This document shows positions 24,978 to 37,523 of a stretch of 64,000 nucleotides of DNA, in pieces (positions within the stretch are counted from its first letter, which is position 1; each line of letters starts with the position of its first letter). Position numbers and translations under genes: made by a program. Source of the stretch: Sphagnum magellanicum (taxonomy: Eukaryota > Streptophyta > Sphagnopsida > Sphagnales > Sphagnaceae). The stretch lies in NCBI GenBank assembly GCA_021904315.1, contig CM038923.1:7322038-7386037 (forward strand). Direction: 5' to 3'. The notes below the pieces were generated by a model that saw nothing but the letters and a program-made list of their open reading frames with translations, had not been told where the DNA came from and did no database searches.

Positions 24978-26211
24978 GTAGCAACAGAGGCCAGCATCCC
25001 CAGACAGATTTTGACTTAATTAGATGATGTGACTCCCAAGTTCAAATTATTTTTTCTTGCAACAAGCTAATTTGATTCGCCCATCACTAAAAAAATGAAA
25101 GTGTGTAGACGCTCCAAAATAGAAGGTCCTGTTTTGAAATGTAGAGTTCATTCCCTTTGGTGCACCTATATAGGTGAAAGGAGGACAACATTTGCCAAAA
25201 CATATGGGATCAAAGTGAGGTGCTATGAAGAACATGTTGGGGAACACATTGGGAATCTGAAGGGAACATAGTGGGAACACATTGGGAACCAACGAAAAAT
25301 GAAAAAAAATCCTTCTCCCCCCCTCCCCCCACCACGCCTCAAAGGAAAAAAAGAAAAAAAAGCAAGGCGCCTTGAGTGCATGCTTGGGCCTTCCCATTGG
25401 CTGCATGGCATTTCTCTTCCCAAAAGAGTTTGTCACCATTTTCGGCCTGGGCTAATACCCCTTGCAAAGAACACCCTACCCCTAAAATAAGGAAGCTAGT
25501 GGAGAAACCTGTATCAACTACCACCCAAAAGAAAATTTTGCAACTTAAAAAAAAAAAATTTTAAAAATTCGCCAAAAAAGTGAATCAGTGTTGCCAAATG
25601 ACTATTTGAGGTCAATGATATATTTTTCAATTTTCTGATGTTGCATCAATGGATAGCATACCAAGAGGGATTTAGCATTAATTGGCTACAGGTTTTTAGA
25701 ACCTATCCAAATAATAAGAAAATTATTTTTCATAATGCTTCCAAACTAAAAATCAGAATCCAAAATTGGTGAAAATTTTTTAAAATATTTTTTTGAAGTT
25801 TGATGATTGTTCCCAATCAAAGAGACATAACATTGTAACTCAATATGCTTTTTTTTCAAAACATTTTGCATTTTGACAAATTTTACACCCAAAAAAATGA
25901 TGCTGGAGGCCCTCCGAATACACATAGCAAATTTCTCCAAGTGTTTTATTGTATTATATAAGCATTTATGTACCTTAAAGGTGAAGAGACAAATCAGTCA
26001 TGATTATATTTTGGTGTCTCAATTCTTCTATTTTTTTTATGTCCTTTGAATCTTGATCTCTTGCTCAATGTTTTCTTTTCTTTCATTTTTTGATCTTAAA
26101 AATTTGGCAAAATTGGTCGTTCTTTGTACCCAAATTTGCAATTGGTTTGGAAATAAAAAATCAATATGCCACTTGAATTTGTTTCAACATGAAAGTTATT
26201 CTATTTTTATT

Positions 26212-26525
26212 GTCCTTGCCTACCAAGGCAAGGATATTGTGTCTAGATTCATTATGGAGTATACTAGCTTAAGGGATTTTGGCCCCTGTGTAATAATAGG
26301 TCTATTTTTGTATGAGGATTTGTAAAATATGATATTTTGGCTTGTATTGAAACTTGAGATTCATTATAGAATTATAATATCTTGAAGGATTTTGATTTGT
26401 TTTAGAGGATTTTTTGAAGATTATATTTTTGCATAGTGAAATATTTGAGTTTTCATAATTCTTCTTTTGCCTTCAGATACTTTTTATTGTAAATGGCATG
26501 GCCACAGTGTGACACACCCCTTGTT
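26212..26525. repeat. Dispersed repeat, copy 2
   Basis: Counterpart of 12046-12357 within copy B. A third, independent copy is at 54672-55003. Confidence 0.7.
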
Positions 26526-27532
26526 AAAAAAAATTGATTGAAAATATACAAGATATTTATAATACTTGGGCTCTGCATTGTTGTGCACTACTAAAGACAA
26601 TCAATTGTCCACAAAAATGAATTGATTTTGAGAAAATTAAATTTCATTCAAATGAAAATGTTTAATGACATTGCATGCAATTTGAATTCAAATTTGATTA
26701 AGTGAGTTGCGAATGGATGCAAAAGAATATTGAAAGTTTGCTTGTAACTATGATGTTGCAAAAATAATCTTGAAAAGACATTTTGTCATTGCTTTTTATT
26801 TAAGAATGATTTAATAAATTTCAATTGGGAATTGTGCAAAGGACGACTTATAAAACATAAAGTTGTCCTACCTAAAACTAGTTCGAATGAATCATATAGT
26901 CCCTGGACAGGTGAATAGCCACCAAAGCTTTTAGCACCTTGACATACTTATCAAAATAGTTCAATTTAAATGTCTGAAAAATTTCAGGACTCTTCTGATA
27001 ATTTCAATTTTCAAGGTTCTTAAATCACTTTTATTTTCAAATCAATGAAAAGTGGCCATACATGGAGATTATTGTAACATCTATCTATGAAGGAAGGTAG
27101 TTTGTTTTGTAGTTATGAGATCCACCAAACTTGGATGCTTTTCAGATTGTGTTCTTCATGTCTTTGGGAAGCTCTTGACAAGGAGAGGTGCATGGGCTTG
27201 GTTCCATGACATTTGGACTTGCGGTGCAAAAGTTCTTGAATATTGAAATTTTTCTTCACTGAAAATTAAATTAAATTAAATCGGAGCTGAAAATTTTGGA
27301 GGAATTGGAATGTGCCTTTGGGTGTTCTTGGAAAGATCTTAATGAGCAGGGATTTATTGGAATTTATTTGTTAAGATTTGGATTCAGAATGGTGGGAGAT
27401 GAAATTTGTTGCAAAGTGATCTGTGACATTCATTTGAATGTGTTTGGGCCATCCTTATAAGAGTGCACCTCAATTTTTACAAAGAAGAGACACTCCATTT
27501 TTTGGCCTTGCACCTTGGGCTTTGCCCACAAT

Positions 27533-27771
27533 TCATGGGACATTAAAAAGGCACTAAATAGCAGTGCCTCTCCCTATATGTGATAACCTGGGTGTTTTGT
27601 TGTAGTGTAGGTGTAGGGCAACTCACAAGGTGGCATAATATGTGGTTTCACAGAGATGGGTGTTTTCACAAATAAAATGCATTTTGTTTTCTGAAATGCT
27701 CATCCTTGTTATCTGCTACCTAGTATCTGGCAAGTACCTACAAGGTATTGTGAGAATAATTTTTTTATGAA
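27533..27771. other. Short block present only in copy B
   Basis: Alignment with A breaks after GCCCACAATT and resumes before AACAAGTGTGACAA. The block begins CATGGGACATTAAAAAG and ends AATTTTTTTATG. The ends share only a weak CAT/ATG and A/T-run symmetry, so it may be a MITE, but this is not supported by a clear target duplication. Confidence 0.55.
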
Positions 27772-28697
27772 AAAAACAAGTGTGACAAATTTTTATGCCA
27801 GTTGAAGCCCTTGAGGGAGACCTTTACAGGAGGAATGTGGCCCACAGTCAGGTCCATCTCACAGGCCCTTATTCCGTGACGTCAATTATGGCTTAAGGTA
27901 AAAAGATGAAAAAAATGATATATAAAGAATGACCTTGCCGGTGTTATGCATAGGGATCTTTTGACTAGGGACATATTTTTAATTCATATATGGATTAGGA
28001 GGGTAACTTACTTAGTTTGGTTGAGGTAGAAATAAAATCATTACTTTTACTCCAAATGTGACAATATCATTGAATTTCATGAAAGAAAATGCCCAATGAT
28101 ATAAAAGTTAATCCATGAAAAAGATGATTTTTTTAAAAAATTAGTTAATGACTTAAGTTTATTGATTTAATGAATGATAAATATTTTTTACTTAAATAAA
28201 AGGAATCAATAATTCATTCAATTTCCCTTTGATATATTTAAGGGGTTTTGGGTGGAACGATTAACTCATTTTTTATTATCATGTTAATATTCTCTTGTAA
28301 GATTTCTAAAGAGATATAAATATATATATATGAATTAAGAACATGTCAAATAGTGAAATGCCAAAGAAGCATCATAATATTAATTAAAGTAGTGATTCAC
28401 TTTGTTGCTCTTGTATTCTTGGTAATGTAAGATTGATTTTGAACCCAATAGTGTACCACTATTACACATGGCAAAATTTGATTAGGAATCTAATGTGACA
28501 AATTCAAGGCTTGTTTTTTCTTCATGCAAACTTGCATACACAACTTGCAGCTTTGTTGTTGCACACAAAGCTTTACAAAATGGCTATGGTGACATGGAAA
28601 TAGCATTTGCAACAATCATATTTTTTTGCATTACCTTTGTGAACATGATTTTTTTGTGTATCCACATTATATTCTATTGAATAAGGGAGACAACATG

Positions 28698-28736
28698 TGT
28701 TGGAGATGTGGTGGACCTCATCAAAAGAAGGATTGT
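28698..28736 (+). pseudogene. Gag-type zinc knuckle remnant
   Basis: The plus-strand frame reads CWRCGGPHQKKDC, a C-x2-C-x3-H-x4-C knuckle with the spacing found in many plant Ty3/gypsy Gag proteins, followed by a proline/glutamine-rich tail and a stop. No protease or polymerase domain was recognised downstream, so only a fragment of the element is left. Confidence 0.5.
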
Positions 28737-30779
28737 CTTAATTTTCTTCAACCACAACCACCAACCTTAACCTAAACAACCTTGTTCTCATTACAAGGTT
28801 TATAATTATGATGTGAACCATTATATGACATTACATCACAGCTGAAACAAGGTCAATATTTTCAAACTTCAAGTGTCAGTAAAGGTTTTGGGAAGGGTCA
28901 CAAAAGGAAAAATAAAGTCAATAAAAATCAACCATGAAACCAATTCATGGCCAATTCAACATAATGAAAGCTCGGTTTGCATAGTTGGAAACCCTAGTTA
29001 CAAACATGGCAACCCAAGTGAAATCTAATACATTTGGGTTATGGGAAGCAAATGATCAAGAAAATGGTCAATCTTTTTGTTCAAATGTTAACCCAAGATA
29101 TTTTTGTGGAACTATTTTTTAAGGCTCAATGGCCCCAAACAAGGATATGTTAGATGTTTCAAAGAGCCATGATGATGAAAACCATATTGGGGTTCTTAAT
29201 TTAATTGAGATATTTTTCACAGATGCATTCGTGACAAGGGCTAATGTTCAAGTGTAGGAAACCATGATTGTTAATGAAAGATTGGATTCTCAATGTGGTG
29301 AGGTTTAGTGTCAGGTGTGGCTCCCATCATCATTCATATTCATTCTTAAACCTATAGGGGCATTGACTCCTAAGGATGTGCCAAGGAAGATGCATGCTTT
29401 TATTCCTAGGTCTAAAGCACCCACAAATTTATTGGGTGCAATCAAAATGCATACAAAACATCATAGAAACATGTTTACCAAAACTAAACCTAATATTAAG
29501 GAACTACGAAAGATGACAAAAACATGTTTTCCAAAACTAAAGCTAATTGTAGGAAAGTCTGAAACATGGTATATACATCATAGGAATCAATTTTATGTTG
29601 TAATGTTGTTGTAAAAGGTTTTATTTTATTAGTAGCTTGTTTTTTATTGTGTGATGAACTCTCTTCAATACATAATTCATACACTAAACCTAAAGGTGGT
29701 ATTCTTCTTTTCTAGATAAGGAATGACATGATCCAAGGGAAATCTAAGATTGGGTGCTCGTGTTAAAATATTGATCATGTTTCCCATTTGCAACTAAATA
29801 GATTCAACATTTGACATCAATAGAAACATGGTTTGGATACATCAACTGACATAAATAGAAACATTGTTTAGAAATTTGACATGATCTTGAAAAAACAAGT
29901 TCTTGTGTAAAGATGAAAGGAACAAAAATCTGCACAAGAATGTGATTTTTTGAAACATGGACTTCTGAGTTTAAGAATTCATTATGAAGTTAGAAAATGA
30001 AACCTTGTAAAGTTCATAATGGTTACAACATAGATATGTCTCACAAGATAAATAAGATGTTGAAAAGATCATGTTAAGAATATGAAACTTATAAACATAG
30101 ATTTAGAAATATATATTTACAAACATTGATTTAAAAACATAAACTAAAAAACTTAGAAAAATACAGTTAGAAACATAGAGTTAAAAACATCAAAAAATGA
30201 CATTATTATCCATAAAAGACAAATATGCACTTACAAAATGTGTTTAATTTTTTTGAAACTTGCTAATTGAGTTGTAAAAACATGAATTTTGATTCCAGTA
30301 GTAGCGAGGAAGTAACTTGTTTAGAAACATAAATCCTCAATCACAAAAGTATCTAAAACATGGATTGAAACATGTTGAGTCATGGAGCATTTAAATTTCA
30401 GGTCACAAAGTCCATGTTTAGATTCTTTTTAGATTTAATGTTCAATCATTGGAATTTCATTGCTTGTATCGGGTGCACAAACTCACTTCATAATTCTGCC
30501 AATATTAGTTGTTACCTTCCAGCTACTTTCTTCAAATCAACCAATAAATGTTACATGAACATAATGTTGTCAATAACATTCGTAACTAGTTTGAAGATGA
30601 AATCACAAATATTCCTTTTAGGGTCTTTAGTCCTTTGGGGAGCTAGACTTGTTCCTAGTGTCTATTGTGAAGAAGGCATGAGAATTGGGCAAGGATTGAA
30701 CATGTTATTCAACCCACAATTCAATGTTCCACTAAGCAAGCCGAAGTAACATGCAATTGTTCCTTTTGCTAGATCAAGG

Positions 30780-32970
30780 TGAAGGAACATTAATATTTTA
30801 ATTTAATGTTTACATTTTTTCCCTTTTGCAACTAGAGACATTCATAGTAGGCCTATTCAAATTTCAAATTGTAAACCTTATAATTCACATGATCATGTTT
30901 CAAAGAGGCAACAATTGCATATCCACCATCATCCTTTGAAAAAGTCATAAAACTATTTGGGATTTCATGAAAAACAGTGTTAACAACAAATCGCACTTAC
31001 TTCTTGTTTGGGACGGACCTCTAGTTCTTTCTCAAACTCTAATACCAATACTATGACAAAACATTTCTTAATAACTAGTGGATGCACCAATCCACCCATC
31101 TTCCAAAGAGTCATGACTTTGGAGCTTTTAATGTCGCTTTCAAGTTTGCATGGTAGCTTTCAATGGTAGCATTAGTATCCTAGCCAGTGTATGGGAAATT
31201 CCAATTCCCTATCACCCACATTTTGCATTTTGGAACCCATTTTGAAATAACATACAACCAAAATGTTTAAACATTTGGAATCCTTTCCCTAAGCTCTAGC
31301 AATTCCTCCTTTGTGAACTCCAAAGGATTTTTCCATCGAACTATGTTATATCATGCATGATATGCCCCATATTCTTTAAGACTTCTACCCAAACCACCAC
31401 ATCCTTGATTTTAATGCACGTTTATTTCTAGCAAGCTTTTCTTACATGCCAAAGGCACAACAATATTTTCATGTTTGGCCACACTTTCTTACAATCAAAC
31501 AAGACAATAGAATCATGATATAATAATCTCCAAAACATAGATAATCCTCTTAAAAAGGATTGTGTTTAGTTTGCAAAGGTCATTGTGCGCACTACACCTT
31601 AAGTCCACCCACATTTCGAGTTGAAATGCATTGATATAATCCATTGAAACATAAACCACTTCAACCTAGTTTGACCACTAAAACCCATTCGAAACATAAA
31701 CCACTCAAGGAATTTAGAATTAGGGACCCCAAAATGAAATAATCTTTGGAACATGATACAATTTCATCTTGAAACATATCCACGTCCAAGTCACTTTGAA
31801 ACATAAAAAACTCTAGCTTTGAAACATAGATTTAAATCAAATATTGTGCACCTAAGCTATATGGAACGATAAGAGAATTAAAATGTTACTTTACAATATT
31901 GATTTTTGCATCAACATCATCAAAGATGAAGGCATTTGGTTTCCAATCTACTTTTGATTCTTGCATATTTCAAATAATACCATCCATCCATTTCGATAGA
32001 TTATTTTGCTTACTCCAAGATGTGATTATGTTTGCAACCAAACAACCATTCTTCCACTTGTCAAACACCATCAATGTGTATAATGGAAACTAGTATGAAC
32101 ATAAGCGACTTTGAATAAGTGTTACATATAACAATCATGTTTCATGATGTTTCAAAGGTTTCCTTGGCTTCACAACATAAGTTACATGAGACAATTTACC
32201 TTATTTCATTTGTTTCAAAGGTATCATTGATTACAACTACACTTTGATGACCATATTGTTACATCATCATTACTTGTCAAAGAGTTTGAATTTCGATTGT
32301 GAACAGGATATTACTCCCTAATAGCATTCCACCAACTTCAAACCCACTCTCCTAATAATAAAACAAAACGTTTGGGTTCTTTCAAGCCCACATACGAACA
32401 CTTTCGACATCATTTTCATGTTTCTTATATGTTTCTTTTGTTAACTTTTCAACTATGTTTCGTATGTCTTGTTCACATAGAAAGGTGTCCCTAGTTAGGT
32501 TCCCACATGTTTCTACAAGTTCCTACACAATTTTACAATGTTTTGCCATCATTTTTCAAACAAAAAGCCCCAATCATAAATTTTCAAATACAAAGTCCTT
32601 TAAGGTTATGGAAACATGTGTGGCAAATGCAACTTTATCCCCTTTGATAATGTTCCCATGGCAAAGACCTCTTGTTGCATTGATGTGCCTCTTATCGTAA
32701 TAGCATATCTTTGAAACTATAGGGAGAAGATATAATGTTTTGATGGTAAAAACACATTGGCAGCCTTTCTTTTGGAACCCTCCATTATTTTTTATTATGA
32801 CGCAAGTTTTTTATTGTCCTTTCCAGATTACTTTACGTCTCTTATCAAAAGGTTTCTTTGTGAAAACCATGTCCTTTGCTAATGCCAACAAATTATCTAT
32901 CTTGTTTTCGAGCCAAAACTACAATTATATTTGCAAATCAATAATTCAAACAAAGTCAAACTATGGCGAA
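30780..32970 (-). pseudogene. MULE-like transposase relic with SWIM zinc-finger end
   Basis: Translation of the minus strand, with frequent stops and a few shifts, follows the order of a Mutator-like (FAR1/MUDR-related) transposase. In order it has a cysteine-rich N-terminal part (KKGCQCVFTIKTLYL, about 32800), then HENDVE and SVRMWA (about 32430), then a degenerate IQT...YGH...DTF.TN block. Next comes FPLYTLMVFDKWKNGC (about 32060) and WKPNAFIFDDVDAKI (about 31900), which hold the expected acidic catalytic positions. TNATIESYH (about 31160) and a decayed VLSHYWY-like block (about 31040) follow. Last is a C-x-C...C-x-H-like SWIM remnant near 30830. At least ten in-frame stops show it is dead. 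Proteins of this type would cut and paste Mutator-like DNA transposons. I infer the family from motif order, without a database search. Confidence 0.75.
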
Positions 32971-33664
32971 ATTTAATGTTGTGCAAGAAAGTGGGACTTT
33001 CAAAAAACAAACAACTCCAAAACAAAGAAGGTCGATATGTGTTCAACATTCGAAACTTGGAGAATTCGAAAAACTATCCCAATGTGGATAGAAAAATTTC
33101 CTTCTTTCATTTCTTCGCAATTGATGGTGTGTGAACTTGCAATTTGCATCAATGTGTTGTTCCTCTTTGTTGATAAAGTCTTGCACTCAGGTTGAAGGGA
33201 TATATGTTGTTTCCACTTTGTGCATTCCAAATCTAAAATGAATAGTCCATATTAATTCCCTATATGTAAAAACTCCAAGATGCGAATGTTGCATTACGTG
33301 CTAAATCCCCTACAAATGTTGTGTATTCAAATCCAAATACAACTTGGATGGCATATCCCATGTTTCTCTAATTAAAAACTGATCAAAGTCCATCAAAAAC
33401 ACAATTCAAAACTAAAAAACAACATGAAAGCGATAAATGAAACGTAGGCTAGTTGCTACATTCCCACATTCACTCACCCCCTATCAAATGAGCCATAAAA
33501 CTCATCATAAATGTTCATCAAATGTATCTAGGGACATGTGCTCGATATATTAAGGTTATTTATCATGCACTTTTCCCTTTTCAACACCTTGATGTTTGGG
33601 CACAAAAATATTCATAACCTAACCATGTATTGGGTATCAAGAAACAAAAACCTTTGGAAGTAGA

Positions 33665-33806
33665 ACATTGAAACATATCAATTTATCTAGAACATAAGAA
33701 ATTCAAAGTAACATAAGAAATTCACTAAAACATAATTTTTAGAAACATAAGAAATTCACAAAAGCATATGAAATTCATAGAAACATAAGAAATTTGTTGA
33801 AACATA
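33665..33806. repeat. Degenerate GAAACATAAGAAATTCA tandem array
   Basis: About seven imperfect units of 17-24 bases based on GAAACATAAGAAATTCAC run up to the right edge of the 5.6-kb block. The same GAAACATA word is unusually frequent through 29780-30360, 31620-31830 and 33660-35220. Confidence 0.7.
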
Positions 33807-35689
33807 GGATCATAGACATAAACAAAATGCCGAAACATAATAAATTCTTAAGCATTCCCAAAACCAAAATTGAAATTGAAACCTAAACTCTGAGTTTTCC
33901 TAAAAACTAAAACATTTTCTAGTATTATGAAACAACGCAAAATATAGTATGGGCCCATAAAAAATAACATATGTTAAGCATTCAAACTATCTAAAATAAA
34001 TGAGAATTTGAACTTATCAAAACATAAGAAAGATAAATAAAATGTAGACCCTGAAACTTATGACACTCAAATATAATCCCCAAAACATATGATAGAAACA
34101 CGGTTTCAATACTTCTATGGAAACCTAGGCAAAATATGTCATCAACATTGTTTGATCATGTATCACACACAATATTTGAAATCAAAACTCATAATCCATC
34201 GTTTGTTGTTAAAGATAGACATTCAACATATTCAAGGTGATTAAAGTGTTATGCAATATAATGGCTATCAACGAATGTTAATGATACATCCTCACATTGA
34301 AACGAATCCCCCTTAGTCAAGATAATGTTGAAAACGTGAAATAACCTTAAATAAACAAGAAATACAATATCACACTCCATTTTATTTTGTACAATGGGTT
34401 TTGAAAACAAATAATGATATTTCAAGCTTTCTTGAATTATTTTACATGTTATCTCCTCAATGGGGCATTTTCTAGTTTGGAATCTTCTTTTTGTCCCTGT
34501 TTTCTTGGGTTTGCTACTTAGGATTTCTTTTGTATAGTTTTCTTTTTTGTGTCCTCTACAAGTGGGCGTTTTTGTACACTATTATTGGTTTATTTGTCTA
34601 CATGTGGGTTCTTCAAAATCTCTCAACTAATGTTACCTACCCCCATATCTTGCAGTATAAAATTAATTCTCCTTGACACTACTTCCGAAACAATAATAGT
34701 GTTGTCATCATAATTGAATTTCCATCCAGGGTGATAAGGAAGCATGCAACCTAGGCTTGGGCAGATCAGCTCATGCAACAACGTTTTTAACACTTTCGCT
34801 TGAAGGTGCTTCACCTGAAGTGCCTCCCAACCAGTCTATAAGAAAGAGAACAAAAAAATCATTCCTCAAAAATAGCCCGGGAACGTAAAACATAGAAGAA
34901 GTATAACCAATGAAAATGTGATATATGTTAAAAATATAATACATGAAACATAGAAACCTACAAAAAGACGATGTAATTTTTGGATGAATGTCTTTTGAAT
35001 GGATGGAAATAACGAAACATAAAGAAACAAAAACATAGAGCCATAAAAACAAAAAGTAGATTGTAAAAGGAACAAGAAACCTTGAATTAAAACATGGACT
35101 TCATACATAAACATGCCCAAAACTTGAACATGGCCATGACATAAAAACATAATACTTATATAAGAACAAGCCATAAACATAAACTTGAAACATGTAGTTT
35201 ACTAAAATACTATAAACATAGAAGCCACAAATACTAGAAGAAATGTTGTCCATTTTGACCATATTTTTGCAACTACTATGCGATTAATGTCCAAACCAAC
35301 TTATTTTACAACTAACATTGTGTTAGTCCTACATGTCCATGTAGTTACAACTTGTTGTAATCGCATATGTAACTACAGGAAGGGTGAACCAAATTCTAGT
35401 TGTAGATGTGACAACTAATATGATTTTCATTGAAAATGATGAAAAGTGAACAATGTCATCGAATTTTGATTGCATTCATCAATTGATGATAATGTAGTTT
35501 TTTTGCAACTACAATGAAAGTTTTTGTAACTACAGTAGAATATTCTACCACATGAACCAAGAAACATAGACCACACATGGCACACTTTGTTATTTCGATT
35601 AGACTATTATCCCTTCAATGTACCCATCCATGTGTCTTTCATGATATAATATGTAATAGCTAATAGTTTGCTAGAAAAGGTTATTATAA

Positions 35690-36490
35690 CTCAATTGGTA
35701 AACTAAGTTAGGTAAGCTTAATAGGTTATATTGAACTAAGTAGGCTATTTACATTGGTACCTTAGCCTAGCTTGCATACTTAATTAATTGGTCTAAGTTA
35801 TCTATTGATAGTAGTAGTCTAGTTTACTAGGTGTAGTTAATAGGTTAGACTATGAAGGTTAAACCTAGTTAGCGTAGGTAAACTAGGTCAGTAGTTGGTA
35901 GGCTATGTCATTAATTAATTGGTAAAGTAGGTAGTAGGTAGTAAGTATGATAGGTAGTAGGTAGGTAAATTAGTTTATTGTGTGAATATGTGATTATGTT
36001 TTCATATATATTAATCAATTAATTAAGTTAAAACTTAATCAATTAATTAGGTTTAAAGTAGGTAATATGTAATAACTAGGATAGGTACTAGTAAGTAGTA
36101 GGTAGGTAGGTAAGTTAAACAAGAGGTATTTTATTTTGTGGATATGTCATATATTTTTATGAATTGATTAATTAATTAACTATGTTAAACAATTAATTAA
36201 TTAAATGTAGTGTAGGTAATTAATTTATTAGGTAGGCTAGGTGGTAAATAGTAAATATGTAGCCTAGGTCGTATGTGATAAGTAGGATAAATAGTAGTAA
36301 ATAATAGGTTACTAGGTTAAATTGTAAATATTTTATTATGTGGATATATGATTTTTTCATAATAATAATAATAATTAATTAGGTAAGTTAGGTAATAGAT
36401 AGTAGGTATGTAGCATTGGTAATATGTAGTAAGTAGGATAGGTGGTAGGTAGTAAATAATTAGTGAAAATAATAAATATTTTATTGTGTG
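35690..36490. repeat. TAGGTA/GTAGGTTA-rich array (copy B)
   Basis: Duplicate of the block at 16230-17050, with several small indels. It encodes nothing. Confidence 0.65.
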
Positions 36491-37059
36491 GATATGATAA
36501 TGTTTTTGTATGGAACAAAGGATGTGATAATGTTGTAACTATTGTAGTGTTTCCCTTTCATTACAATTGTCCCATATCCTTTATCTACATCTTCAAACTT
36601 GTAAAGTATATAAGTAGGTAATGGAATGGACTAGATTCATGGTATGCATTAGAAACATAGTGCATGTGTTGTTTGGGATGAGCAAATCAAAAAGCTTGTC
36701 CCCAACAAACTACATAGGATCTTACCTACCTACTTAGCCTATGTTAAGTAGCATATTTTACCCTAGCCTAGACTATAATATATTATAATTCAATTAATTA
36801 AAATAATCATAATAATTAAATTTTGTAATTATAATATATATTTTTTGAACAAATGGAAAATTGCCATGTGTTTTATGGCCATTTGATTTTTAAACTACCA
36901 CTTTGTTAAATCCTAACCACCCATCAATGGCACATTTGGTAGCATGTGACTACATTATATAATCATTTTCACAAGTTTTTTTCTAGAGGAAAAGGAAAGT
37001 TCTTATACATCAATTTACATCAAGTGTCGAAAACAATTTTAAATGTAATGTTTTGTATG

Positions 37060-37480
37060 TGAAACAATTTTTCAATGAAAATATTTTTAAAATGCAAGTA
37101 GTTTTTCAATGGAAAGAGTTTTTTAATGAAAATAGTTTTCCAATGCAAGTAGTTTTTTCAATGAAACCAATTTTTCAATGTAAGCAATTTTTTAATGCAA
37201 GTAATTTTTTCAATGAAAGTAATTTTTCAATTTAAATATTTTTTTCAATGAAAGTAATTTTCAATGCAAATGATTTTCCAATTAAGTAGTTTTCAATGCA
37301 AGTAATTTTTTAATGTAAGTAGTTTTTCAATGAAATTATTTTTTAATGAATTTTTTTTCAGTGCATGAAAATTTTCAATACAAATATTTTTCTGATTTAA
37401 TTTTTTTCAATGCTAACCATTTTCCAATTCAAAAAAAAAATTCAATATAATTTTTTTTCAATGCAAGGAATTTTTTGAAA
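37060..37480. repeat. Degenerate TTTTTCAATGAAAGTAG minisatellite (copy B)
   Basis: Duplicate of 17635-17975, with more units here. A 60-codon open frame across it (37053-37235) is a low-complexity artefact. Confidence 0.75.
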
Positions 37481-37523
37481 AAAAAGAAAAGTAAATAGTC
37501 TTAAATGAATCATTGATTTTATC

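Larger units (their letters stand above)
28185..33806. other. 5.6-kb block splitting copy B, composed of transposon relics
   Basis: Copy A reads GTTTATAGACATAAAC where B reads GTTTATTGATTT, then 5.6 kb, then GATCATAGACATAAAC. The block contains a gag-like zinc knuckle on the plus strand, a long MULE-like transposase relic on the minus strand, and a right part rich in GAAACATA. No terminal inverted repeats or long target duplication frame the whole block. It is either a composite or an old element whose ends have decayed; alternatively A suffered a deletion. Confidence 0.75.
20185..37523 (+). repeat. Segmental duplication, copy B (17.3 kb, expanded by insertions)
   Basis: Direct copy of 7270-18022. 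Differences from A include expansion of a 43-bp array (20318-20532), an extra block of about 710 bp (21427-22134), a hAT MITE (24660-24977), an extra block of about 240 bp (27533-27771), loss of about 650 bp near 27877, and a 5.6-kb block (about 28185-33806) that splits the alignment at A position 14397. The clean empty site of the MITE in A shows that at least this insertion came after the duplication. Both copies lie on the same strand about 2.2 kb apart, so unequal exchange between them is possible. Confidence 0.95.

Noticed and set aside
28185-33806. The 5.6-kb block as one intact transposon
   Set aside because: No terminal inverted repeats, LTRs or target duplication frame it, and it contains relics of more than one element class.
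37053-37235. 60-codon ORF rich in F, N and Q
   Set aside because: It is a direct read-through of the TTTTTCAATG minisatellite.
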